A stretch of DNA of 13,253 nucleotides, taken from contig SKTG01000135.1 in the NCBI GenBank assembly GCA_007118045.1, positions 1-13,253 of the forward strand, written 5' to 3'. The notes under the pieces were generated by a model. The model worked only from the letters and a program-made list of their open reading frames with translations. It ran no database searches and was not told where the DNA came from. The DNA is from Nitriliruptoraceae bacterium. GTDB lineage: Bacteria; Actinomycetota; Nitriliruptoria; Nitriliruptorales; Nitriliruptoraceae. A program made the translations under genes and the position numbers. This document shows positions 6,387 through 12,968 of this stretch, one piece after another (positions within the stretch are counted from its first letter, which is position 1; each line of letters starts with the position of its first letter).

Positions 6387-8714
6387 TCACCGGTGGGGCA
6401 GGAGCACCGAAGGCGCGGTCTGGTCCGCCCAGCGCAGGGCCAGGTGGCCGATCCCGGTCAGGCCGCACATGAGGCCGACCGGGGTGTCCTCCCGGTCCCA
6501 CTCGCGCGCCGCCCAGCCGGCGGCGGTCGTCAGCGCCGTCGCCCCGCGGGCACGCCGGTCGTGCAGCACGATGTCGACGAGTCCGGCCAGGCCGTGACAC
6601 AACGTGCTGGTGCCGCGCTCACCCGTTCGAGCGACGACCTCGCGCTGCACGGTGGCCAGGGCGGTGCGCGCTTCCCGGCGCAGGAGGTGACTGCCGGTGA
6701 GCTCGGCGGCCCGCAGCCGCACGAGCGCGATGCCGCCGGCACCGTGGCACCAGGCGGTGAGGTGCTGACCTGCCGAGCCGCCTCGTTCCATCGGCCGGCG
6801 ATCGGTCCAGTTCCCGGCGTCGGGATCGAGGTGGCGCCGTTCGAAACGGAACGCGTCCGCCGCGGCGTCCCGGTGGCGCGCGTCCCCGGTCACGCGACCG
6901 AGCTCGAGGAGCGCCCACCCGATGCCGGAGGCGCCGTGCGAGAGGCCCGTCAGGGCCGGTGCCGAGGCGTCCACGTCTGGAGCCCACCAGCAGGCGCGGT
7001 CGTCGCCGCCGGCGCGGGCGAGCAGAGCGTCCCCGACCCGCCGGGCCAGGCCCGACACGCCTGGATCCTCGGTGAACGAGCGGTGCGCGCAGGCGGCGGC
7101 GACGAGGCCGGCCGACCCGGTCAGCAGATCGAGCGGCGCGTCGTCCCTCCGCTCGAGGGCCTGCTCGAGCGCCTCGCCGATCAGCCGAACCGCCTCGACC
7201 GCCAGGGTGGGCTCACCGCACGACTCGGCCAGGCGTGCGGCGGCCAACGCGATCCCGCCGCATCCCACGTGCAGACCGGGGTGGGTCGGCTCGGCCCGGC
7301 GGAGCGCGCCGTGCATCGCGTCGACGGCCAGCGCGACCGTCTCGTGTGCGCCGGTGCGCGCGGCCACCTCGCCGAGGAACAGGGCGATCCCGGCCGTGCC
7401 GTCGTAGAGGTCGGGTCCGGCGAGCACCCGCTCGGGGTACTTCGGCGGCTGCTCGTACAACGGCGTGGTCAGCCAGGCCGGGCCGTGGAGCCCCTCGACG
7501 GACCGTTCGGTGAGCCGCGCGGCCACCTCCAGAGCCGTGGTCTTCGCGTCCCACCGGGACCCGGCCCCGTTCCGCCTCGTCTGCGGCAGCCACCGGCCGG
7601 AGACCCCTGTCGCAGCCCGTGCGTCGCAGGTACCCGTCCCGGCTGGCGCGTCACCCGTGGCCGTCCCGGATCGTGCGTCGCCGGCTTCCCTCGCGGCCCG
7701 TCCGTCGCCGGTGGCCGTTCCGGCCCTGTCGTCACCGGCCACCGCGGCGGCTGATCGGTCGGCGCCGCCGTGGCGGTGGGGTCGGGCGAGGTCGAACCCG
7801 GCCCGTTCCAACGCGGCGCACACCTGTCGGGTGCGCTCGTCGGGACCGGCGTGCGGATCGGCGGCGACGATGGCTTCGGCCAGCGCTCGGCTGACGTGCT
7901 GGCCGAAGCTGTCACCGTCCGGCGGGTCCTCGGCGAACGCCAGGCCGGGTCGCAGCCGCAGCGTGAAGGCGGGGGTCCTCCCGCACAGCGCGTGGGCCAC
8001 CTCGGCGTACGTGGCAGCGACGACCGGCCAGGCGCGGGCCACGTGCTCGGCGCCGAGGTAGAGCACGCCGGCGTCCGCGCGCTCGTAGCCCGAGGGGTCG
8101 GCGAGGAACTTTGCTGCGAAGGGCACCTTCGCCTGGTCCAGGCGGAACAGCCCGGCCACGAGACGGGGCACCGCGGAGGGCAGCGGGGACCAGTAGAGGC
8201 GCACGAGGGGACCGCTCGGCGGTCGCGTGCCGAAGACGGAGAGGTAGCCGGGGGCGTTCGCGGTCGACAGCCGGTCGGCGAGCAGGGTCGCGGCGTCGCC
8301 GTCGAGCAGCACCTCGCGGGTCGTCACGTCGAGCGTCAGTCCGGTCCGGGTGATCGTCAGGCTCGTCGGCCTCCGCTCGAGCACCCGCCAGCCGGGCTCG
8401 TGCGCGGGGTCGACCGGCAGACGCTCCCGCACCGCGGTGAGCAAGCGCTCCCGTGAATCCGACGAGGCCACGACCCGCCGTCGTGGCGCGGACGGCTGTG
8501 GGGCGCCCAGGCAGTAGCAACGCTCGTAGATCAGCCGCTGCAGCGTTCGCACCGTGGCGGTGTGCCGCAGGTCGGGGGAGACGTCCGCTCCTTCCTCGAC
8601 ACCGAGCTCGACCGGCTCGCCGAACCACGACAGGCCGGGCGAGAGCTCCGTCGCGGCGACGATGCGACGGATGAGCTCGCGCGTGGCGAGCCGCCGCTCA
8701 CCCGGAGAGGACAC
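6387..8714 (-). CDS. HopA1-LanC fusion: putative lanthipeptide lyase-cyclase
   Basis: A 775-aa two-domain enzyme. Residues about 30-315 resemble the HopA1 family, with YERCYC at 63-68, the segment VPFAAKFLADP (197-207) and DAGVLYLG (214-221). In class V lanthipeptide and thioviridamide pathways HopA1 proteins eliminate phosphate from phospho-Ser/Thr. Residues 327-371 are a linker of five 9-residue units beginning GD. Residues about 385-775 are a LanC cyclase: LYDGTAG (436-442), the SHG His593, and the zinc ligands Cys655 (WCHG), Cys706 and His707 (CHG). It should therefore dehydrate and ring-close the upstream precursors after the kinase acts. I chose the GTG at 8714, overlapping the kinase stop by 17 bp, because no other start precedes the conserved region; the ribosome site is weak. 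Both domains look intact. Domain assignment is strong; the chemistry is inferred. Confidence 0.87.
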   Translation of the reverse strand: MSSPGERRLATRELIRRIVAATELSPGLSWFGEPVELGVEEGADVSPDLRHTATVRTLQRLIYERCYCLGAPQPSAPRRRVVASSDSRERLLTAVRERLPVDPAHEPGWRVLERRPTSLTITRTGLTLDVTTREVLLDGDAATLLADRLSTANAPGYLSVFGTRPPSGPLVRLYWSPLPSAVPRLVAGLFRLDQAKVPFAAKFLADPSGYERADAGVLYLGAEHVARAWPVVAATYAEVAHALCGRTPAFTLRLRPGLAFAEDPPDGDSFGQHVSRALAEAIVAADPHAGPDERTRQVCAALERAGFDLARPHRHGGADRSAAAVAGDDRAGTATGDGRAAREAGDARSGTATGDAPAGTGTCDARAATGVSGRWLPQTRRNGAGSRWDAKTTALEVAARLTERSVEGLHGPAWLTTPLYEQPPKYPERVLAGPDLYDGTAGIALFLGEVAARTGAHETVALAVDAMHGALRRAEPTHPGLHVGCGGIALAAARLAESCGEPTLAVEAVRLIGEALEQALERRDDAPLDLLTGSAGLVAAACAHRSFTEDPGVSGLARRVGDALLARAGGDDRACWWAPDVDASAPALTGLSHGASGIGWALLELGRVTGDARHRDAAADAFRFERRHLDPDAGNWTDRRPMERGGSAGQHLTAWCHGAGGIALVRLRAAELTGSHLLRREARTALATVQREVVARTGERGTSTLCHGLAGLVDIVLHDRRARGATALTTAAGWAAREWDREDTPVGLMCGLTGIGHLALRWADQTAPSVLLPHR
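7602..7736 (-). repeat. Five degenerate 27-bp tandem units encoding the interdomain linker
   Basis: Within the lyase-cyclase gene, residues 327-371 split into five 9-residue units: GDDRAGTAT, GDGRAAREA, GDARSGTAT, GDAPAGTGT and CDARAATGV. The DNA is an in-frame 27-bp minisatellite. It marks the joint between the HopA1 and LanC domains. It probably forms a flexible tether and is likely to vary in copy number between strains. Confidence 0.75.
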
Positions 8715-9708
8715 GGGCGGCTCGGTCGGGCGTGTGGAGGACGTTCGCGGCGAACTGCAGCAGGGCGTAGCTGGAGGGCGGCATCGTGGTGTGGCCCCGC
8801 GTCTGTTCCAGGGTCGTCTGCACGAGCCGCAGGCCGATGAGCGCGGCCAGCGTGACGGGATCGACGTCCTGCCCGCGTCGCGCTGCGGTCGCCGCGACCG
8901 CCGACCGGAGCCCCTCCTGCACGTCCGGGAAGGGGATGCGCGCGGTGCTCGGGTCGAAGCTGCCAGACGCTGCCGGGGGGACGCTGCGCAGCCAGTGGGC
9001 GAGGGCGTCGCCGAGCAGGCAGGCGAGATCCCAGCTCTCCGGACCACGCCCGGAAGCCTCGCCGTCGACGAGTGCCACCGTGCCGTCGTCGCGCAGGAAC
9101 ACGTTGTCGAAGCGGGCGTCACCGTGGCAGAACCGCTCGCCGGTCGTCTCGGCGACCTCCCCCACGGCCGCCAGCAGCCGACGGTCGCCCCGGACGAGCA
9201 GGAGCGCCTCCAAGGTGGCCGGCGACAGCTCACGAAGCGCGCTGCCGGGTGACGAACGCAGCATCGCCGACCACTCCAGCCCCCGGTGCCGAGGGGCTGC
9301 TGCGTCCGGGTCGTCGGGGCCTGGCAGGGCCGCCAGCGCGTCCGCGGCGTCGCGGAGGTGCTCCGACGGTGTCGCCACGTTCGAGCGCCGGACCAGGTCA
9401 CCGAGCGAGCTGCCCTGGAACAGCTCGGTGACCACGATGCCATGCTCCGGGTCGGCAGCCACGAGGGGCGGTGCGCAGCTCGCCGCGGTCGCCCAGGCGA
9501 CCTCGCGCGTCACGCCGTCCGCGAGGTCGTGGTCGCGCAGTTGCTTGACGAAGAGCGAGCGGCCACCGCCGGTCACGCGGGCGTTGAGGTTGCGTCCGGG
9601 CACCTCCGACAACCGCAACGTCGGGTCGTCCAGGGCCACCGGCGAGAGCACGCCGTGCTGGATCAGGTAGCCCAGGAGCTCGTCCGGCCCCAGGAGCGGT
9701 CGTCGCAC
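8698..9708 (-). CDS. APH-fold kinase, putative Ser/Thr kinase of lanthipeptide dehydration
   Basis: A 336-aa phosphotransferase of the aminoglycoside-phosphotransferase fold. Lys55 (SLFVKQ) should bind ATP, the catalytic loop reads CHGDARFDN (194-202, with Asp197 and Asn202), and the metal Asp is in LVDGE (Asp215). In class V lanthipeptide pathways this fold (LxmK in the lexapeptide cluster, TvaC in thioviridamide) phosphorylates Ser/Thr of the precursor for a HopA1 lyase, and exactly that partner follows with a 17-bp overlap. The frame is open well into the upstream precursor gene, so the start is uncertain. I prefer the GTG at 9708, which has GGAG five bases before it; GTGs at 9723 and 9741 are alternatives. 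An antibiotic-resistance role is unlikely given the neighbours. Confidence 0.83.
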   Translation of the reverse strand: MRRPLLGPDELLGYLIQHGVLSPVALDDPTLRLSEVPGRNLNARVTGGGRSLFVKQLRDHDLADGVTREVAWATAASCAPPLVAADPEHGIVVTELFQGSSLGDLVRRSNVATPSEHLRDAADALAALPGPDDPDAAAPRHRGLEWSAMLRSSPGSALRELSPATLEALLLVRGDRRLLAAVGEVAETTGERFCHGDARFDNVFLRDDGTVALVDGEASGRGPESWDLACLLGDALAHWLRSVPPAASGSFDPSTARIPFPDVQEGLRSAVAATAARRGQDVDPVTLAALIGLRLVQTTLEQTRGHTTMPPSSYALLQFAANVLHTPDRAARVLSG

Positions 9709-9754
9709 GGACGCTCCGTCCACGCGGAACCCCGGCGTCACCGGGCCGGCGTCG

Positions 9755-10033
9755 TCACCGGACCTGGCACACCGGGCCGAAAGTACAGGCGACCAGGCTG
9801 ACCGTCGGGCCACATACGACCGTGGTCCTCGGCCGAACCTCGGACCACTGTCGTGACCAGTCGTGGACGAGCTGTTCGAGCGGCTCCCCACCGTGGAGCG
9901 GGGTCGCCGCGATATCGCCTTTCAGGAAGTCGTCGATCACGAACGACTCGATCGCCCGCGTGATCTCGCTCTCGCTGGCCTGTCCGCGCAGGTGCGCGTC
10001 CAGGCTGGTGACGAGTGGATGCTCCTCGGCCAT
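9755..10033 (-). CDS. Putative lanthipeptide precursor 1 (92 aa)
   Basis: A short gene with a clear GGAGGA ribosome site five bases before its ATG. The product aligns without a gap to the other 92-aa peptide, 59 of 92 residues identical. Residues 1-68 look like a leader: acidic, probably helical, with ITRAIESFVIDDFLKGDIAA at 24-43 and two Trp in DWSRQW (58-63). The last 24 residues look like a core with Cys at 74, 83 and 89 and Ser/Thr at 70, 71, 77, 79 and 84, ending in QVR. Those are the residues needed for thioether rings. It stops 46 bp before the chosen kinase start. Leader cleavage is unknown; the RP at 67-68, where conservation falls, is one candidate. Not a known family to me; function is inferred from context. 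Confidence 0.8.
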   Translation of the reverse strand: MAEEHPLVTSLDAHLRGQASESEITRAIESFVIDDFLKGDIAATPLHGGEPLEQLVHDWSRQWSEVRPRTTVVCGPTVSLVACTFGPVCQVR

Positions 10034-10148
10034 GTCCGTCCTCCGGTTCGCCTTGTCGGACCGGGTCGGCTCGCTTCGGGACGCCCCTCACCGCCATGTC
10101 GCCACGCCGGCGCTTGGAGCCGCGCGACGTGAGCCGCAGGAGGCCGCC

Positions 10149-10161
10149 GGCTCGGGGAGCC
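10149..10161 (-). other. Small hairpin between the two precursor genes
   Basis: GGCTC and GAGCC arms with a GGG loop, about 20 bp past the stop of precursor 2 on the minus strand. It could slow decay of, or partly terminate, the first precursor message. It is only 5 bp, so weak. Confidence 0.2.
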
Positions 10162-10181
10162 ACCCCGGACCTGCGTTCCGC

Positions 10182-10460
10182 TCACTTCGGTTGGCAGAGC
10201 CTGTGTCCTGAACAGATCGCCAGGCTGACCGTGACACCGCACGGGAAGCTCGTCATCGGACGCACGTTCGACCAGTCACGGGACCAGTCGTGGACGAGGT
10301 CCTCGAGCGGTGCGCCGCGTTCGATCTGGGTGGCCGCGATGTCGCCCTTGAGGAACTCGTCGATGACGAACGCCTCGATCGCGGACGTGATCTCGCTGGC
10401 GCTGGCCTGGCCGCGTGCGTGGGCCGCCAGGCGGTCGCCGAGCGGGTGGTCCACTGCCAT
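10182..10460 (-). CDS. Putative lanthipeptide precursor 2 (92 aa)
   Basis: The first gene of the cluster in transcription order. The frame is open upstream, but the ATG at 10460 matches the start of its paralogue and has an AGGGGA purine run before it. The leader (1-68) is 72 % identical to that of precursor 1, including FVIDEFLKGDIAAT (31-44) and DWSRDW (58-63). The tail is only 42 % identical, yet keeps CG.TVSL, all three Cys (74, 83, 89) and a hydroxyl residue at 70, 71, 77, 79 and 84; it ends QPK. This pattern, a fixed leader with a drifting core that keeps its ring-forming residues, is what one expects of a modified-peptide precursor. Plausible rings are 70/71 to 74, 77/79 to 83, and 84 to 89. 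Confidence 0.8.
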   Translation of the reverse strand: MAVDHPLGDRLAAHARGQASASEITSAIEAFVIDEFLKGDIAATQIERGAPLEDLVHDWSRDWSNVRPMTSFPCGVTVSLAICSGHRLCQPK

Positions 10461-10498
10461 GTCTTCCCCTCGCTTCCGCTGCACCTGACGCGGGCCCG

Positions 10499-10527
10499 AC
10501 GATGCAGAGGTGGTGATGGGCTGTCAA
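10499..10527 (-). promoter_or_regulatory. Candidate promoter of the peptide cluster
   Basis: On the minus strand a perfect TTGACA (10527-10522) is followed, after 17 bp, by CATCGT (10504-10499), a weak -10. Transcription would start near 10492, about 30 nt before the ATG of precursor 2. The -35 match and spacing are good and the position, between the NUDIX stop and the first precursor, is right. No comparable box is evident before precursor 1, so both peptides, the kinase and the fusion gene probably share this promoter. Confidence 0.5.
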
Positions 10528-10600
10528 GGTCGGGCGTGAGGTACGCGAGACCCCCGGCGCGTGGCGCGCTCGTCACCGGCCCATCGGTGGAGGCACGGGC

Positions 10601-11185
10601 TCAGGCCCGGGCGCTCGCTGCGGCGAGCGCCGCGACGAGCGAGGGATCGGCCAGCCGGCGGGCCCGTGCCTGCTCGCACCAGATGACGTCGGCCGACTCG
10701 CCCGCGTCCGGAGCGAACGCCTCGGCCGCGTCGGCCTCGAGCCGGTACCGCAGATCGAGGTGCACGTGGCCTCGGGGCCCCTCGTGGACGTCGACGTGGA
10801 CCAGCAGTGGACCCGTCGCCGGGTGGGTGCACCGAAGACCCGTCTCCTCACGCGTCTCGCGTAACGCCGCGTCCCAGGGGGCCTCGCCCGGATCGAGGTG
10901 GCCACCGGGTTGGAGCCACCGGTCCAGCCGCTTGTGGCGGTGCAGCACGACGCGACCGCCGCCGTCGAGCACGATGGCGGATCCCGTCACGTGCGTCGGG
11001 TCGGATCGCTCGTCGAAGGGGGCGGGTAGCCATCGCAGCAGGCGACGCGTCGTGCGCAGCGAGCGCTCCTCGGCCGCGTCGCGTGGGACGTGGGTCTCGA
11101 GCTGCGCCCTCACGAGTCGTTCCAGGCCGTCCTCGAGGTCGGCCGCCGGTCGAACCGCCCTCTCCGCAGGATCGGTCGCGCTCAC
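10601..11185 (-). CDS. NUDIX hydrolase
   Basis: A 194-aa NUDIX protein with an intact box: Gly95, Glu101, then RETREETGL at 109-117, with the preceding WLQPGGHLDPGE strand-loop. NUDIX enzymes hydrolyse nucleoside diphosphates linked to another moiety; the substrate here is not evident. The first 60 residues are a charged helical extension before the fold. The GTG start at 11185 overlaps the hemQ TGA by four bases (GTGA), so translation is probably coupled to hemQ. The gene ends 74 bp before the candidate promoter of the peptide cluster. It is more likely a housekeeping companion of hemQ than part of the peptide pathway. Confidence 0.88.
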   Translation of the reverse strand: MSATDPAERAVRPAADLEDGLERLVRAQLETHVPRDAAEERSLRTTRRLLRWLPAPFDERSDPTHVTGSAIVLDGGGRVVLHRHKRLDRWLQPGGHLDPGEAPWDAALRETREETGLRCTHPATGPLLVHVDVHEGPRGHVHLDLRYRLEADAAEAFAPDAGESADVIWCEQARARRLADPSLVAALAAASARA

Positions 11186-11982
11186 GACGACCGGGCGAGC
11201 CCGATCTCCGCGACGAGGTCGGCCGGTTCGCGCCGGATCCCGACGTAGAACGGACCGAACTCGGCGTAGCGCACCGACGCCTCGTCGTAGCGCATCGTGT
11301 AGACGATCGACTTGAGGTCCGTCAGGTCGTGGGCGAAGAGGCTGACGCCGTACTCCCAGTCGTCGAGCCCCGTCGAGCCCGTGACCAGCTGCAACACCCG
11401 CCCCGTGTAGGCCCGGCCACTCCGACCGTGCTCACCCATCAGGCGCTTGCGCTCCTCGAAGTCGAGCGCGTACCAGTTGTCCGCGCCCTCACGGCGGTGC
11501 GACATGGGGTAGAAGCAGATCAGCTGCCAGTCGGCCGGCATGCGAGGATGCAGCTTGGACTCGGTGTACTGCTCCATGCGCTCGGCGAACTGTTCGACGC
11601 GCCGGTCGAGCTCCGCGCCCTCGACGCCCTTGGCGGCCATCTCCTCGCGGTACTGCTCGGGGGTCGAGGTGTACTCGCTGCCCTCGGTCAGGGACAGGTA
11701 GGAGTAGGCGAGGTAGACCGCCGGCGCCGCCGCGGTGGCGGCGACCTCGGTCTGCAGCGTCCGCAGCTCGGTCAGGTCGTCCGAGAGCGCCATCAACAGC
11801 ACGTCAGCCTTGTGACCGAGCACGCTGAACACGTGCAGCTGGAGTCGGTCCTGCCACCGTTCGAGCACGGTCGCGAGATCCTTGGCGGCACCGTCCGGCA
11901 GCGCCGGCACCCGTGCGTGGTCGACCTTGAGGAGCAGGTGCAGCACGCCCCATCCGGTGCTCGGTCTCGCGGCGTCGGGCAC
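11182..11982 (-). CDS. hemQ: Coproheme decarboxylase HemQ
   Basis: HemQ (chlorite-dismutase fold) carries out the last step of the coproporphyrin-dependent heme route of Gram-positive bacteria, turning coproheme into heme b by two peroxide-driven decarboxylations. The 266-aa product has the family's best-conserved parts: ADWQLICFYPMS with the presumed catalytic Tyr158, RLMGEHGRSGR with the likely proximal heme ligand His185, GLDDWEYGVSLF (205-216), and the C-terminal EFGPFYVGIR. The start is a GTG at 11982 with a strong GAGGAG site eight bases upstream. It overlaps the NUDIX gene by four bases downstream and lies after gpmA on the same strand. Other heme genes are not in the window. Confidence 0.94.
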   Translation of the reverse strand: MPDAARPSTGWGVLHLLLKVDHARVPALPDGAAKDLATVLERWQDRLQLHVFSVLGHKADVLLMALSDDLTELRTLQTEVAATAAAPAVYLAYSYLSLTEGSEYTSTPEQYREEMAAKGVEGAELDRRVEQFAERMEQYTESKLHPRMPADWQLICFYPMSHRREGADNWYALDFEERKRLMGEHGRSGRAYTGRVLQLVTGSTGLDDWEYGVSLFAHDLTDLKSIVYTMRYDEASVRYAEFGPFYVGIRREPADLVAEIGLARSS

Positions 11983-12020
11983 AGCTCGCTCCTCGTGACG
12001 GCGGTCGTCGACGGGAGCCG

Positions 12021-12049
12021 AGCGTACCCGGGAGCGTGTGCCGCTCCCG
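12021..12049 (-). promoter_or_regulatory. Inverted repeat and candidate -10 upstream of hemQ
   Basis: A perfect 8-bp inverted repeat (12029-12036 with 12042-12049, 5-nt loop) lies directly upstream of TACGCT (12026-12021), a TANNNT-type -10 read on the minus strand. Transcription would start about 32 nt before the hemQ GTG. The repeat could be an operator in the -35 region of hemQ, or a terminator closing the gpmA transcript after the three tandem repeats. Confidence 0.4.
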
Positions 12050-12064
12050 TCCGCGGACGCCGGT

Positions 12065-12199
12065 GATCGCTTCCGAGACCGCCAGCCCTACGGGCTGCCG
12101 CCGCTCAGTGATCCCTTCCGAGACCGCCAGCCCTACGGGCTGCCGCCGCTCAGTGATCCCTTCCGAGACCGCCAGCCCTACGGGCTGCCGCCGCTCAGT
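12065..12199. repeat. Three abutting 45-bp tandem repeats with internal hairpin
   Basis: Three copies of one 45-bp unit sit head to tail with no spacer (12065-12109, 12110-12154, 12155-12199). The last two are identical; the first differs by a single base near its start (GATCGC against GATCCC). Each unit contains CAGCCC-TAC-GGGCTG, a 6-bp hairpin. The right-hand copy includes the gpmA stop codon, and because 45 is a multiple of three an in-frame stop recurs in every copy. The position at a gene end suggests a REP-like or terminator-like element. It is not a CRISPR array. Confidence 0.9.
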
Positions 12200-12800
12200 C
12201 GAGGGTCGTCTTGCTCTGCACCGTGCCGTCCTCGGCCAGCTCGTAGACCAAGGGGACCCCGGTCGCCAGCTCGAGCGCGAGCACGCCCTCCTCCGAGAGC
12301 TCGTCCAGGCGCATCACGATCGAGCGGTTCGAGTTCCCGTGTGCGACGACGAGCACGTCCTTGCCCTGGGCGATGTCACCGAGGATGGCGCGCTCGAAGA
12401 ACGGCAGCGTGCGAGCGGCCGTGTCCTTCAGTGCCTCGCCGTTGGGGGGCGGGGTGGCGTAGGAGCGGCGCCACAGCTTGACCTGGTCATCGCCGTACCT
12501 CGCGGCCGTGTCGGCCTTGTTCAGGCCCTGGAGATCGCCGTAGTGACGCTCGTTGAGGGCTTCGTCGCGGATGACCGGCAGGTCGAAGCCCGCGACCTCC
12601 TGGATGATCCGCAGCGTCTCCTGGGCCCGGATCAACGTGGAGGTGTAGGCCACGTCGAAGTGCTGGCCGCGCAGGCGTTCGCCACCTTCGCGGGCCTCCT
12701 CCTCCCCCTTCTCGGTGAGGGGGACGTCGACCCAGCCCGTGAACCGGTTCTCGAGGTTCCAGAGCGACTGACCGTGTCGGACGAGCGCGAGGGTCGGCAT
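12195..12800 (-). CDS. gpmA: 2,3-bisphosphoglycerate-dependent phosphoglycerate mutase
   Basis: A glycolytic enzyme that interconverts 3- and 2-phosphoglycerate through a phosphohistidine. The 201-aa protein shows the family motifs: VRHGQSLWNLENRFTGW from residue 7 with Arg8 and the phosphorylated His9, the TSTLIRAQET segment (53-62), NERHYGDLQG with Glu84, and VAHGNSNRS with His154. The length suits the short bacterial dPGM branch. The ATG at 12800 has a GGGAG ribosome site about eight bases upstream. The stop codon lies within the rightmost 45-bp tandem repeat. hemQ follows on the same strand after 212 bp, so the two may be separate units. The call is secure from the motifs. Confidence 0.95.
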   Translation of the reverse strand: MPTLALVRHGQSLWNLENRFTGWVDVPLTEKGEEEAREGGERLRGQHFDVAYTSTLIRAQETLRIIQEVAGFDLPVIRDEALNERHYGDLQGLNKADTAARYGDDQVKLWRRSYATPPPNGEALKDTAARTLPFFERAILGDIAQGKDVLVVAHGNSNRSIVMRLDELSEEGVLALELATGVPLVYELAEDGTVQSKTTLD

Positions 12801-12968
12801 GAGCGTTGCTCCCGGGGGCGGGGATGGCGGGGGGATCGTGCCGGCGGCCGCGGCCGCGCGGACCGGATCGTCTCGGGGTCGGCTGAACGTCGCCGAGCCT
12901 AACGGACCCGTGCGGCTGGCCGACGGCCCGGCGCGCTGGCGCGGCGGAGATCATGCCGGCTCCGAGGA

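Noticed and set aside
6393..7754. 453-codon plus-strand open frame opposite the LanC domain
   Set aside because: The minus strand encodes a complete cyclase with all zinc ligands; the plus frame is compositional.
8715..9443. N-terminal extension of the lyase-cyclase frame
   Set aside because: This part overlaps the kinase gene completely and reads as Ser/Arg-rich shadow sequence. The family-like sequence begins only after the GTG at 8714.
6387..9708. Class III/IV (LanKC/LanL) or class II (LanM) synthetase
   Set aside because: The kinase is a separate APH-fold protein, the lyase resembles HopA1 and not the OspF-like lyase of classes III/IV, and there is no LanM dehydratase domain.
8698..9708. 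Aminoglycoside resistance kinase
   Set aside because: The fold is shared, but the overlap with a HopA1-LanC gene and the precursors next door favour a peptide-modifying role.
9742..9891. Upstream extension of the kinase frame
   Set aside because: It overlaps the 3' part of precursor 1 in another frame, has no family similarity, and better-placed GTG starts follow.
12065..12199. CRISPR array
   Set aside because: The units abut with no spacers between them and no cas genes are present.
12036..12902. Plus-strand open frame containing a 15-residue repeat
   Set aside because: The repeat is the translation of the 45-bp DNA repeats and the rest is antisense to gpmA; no ribosome site or domain supports it.
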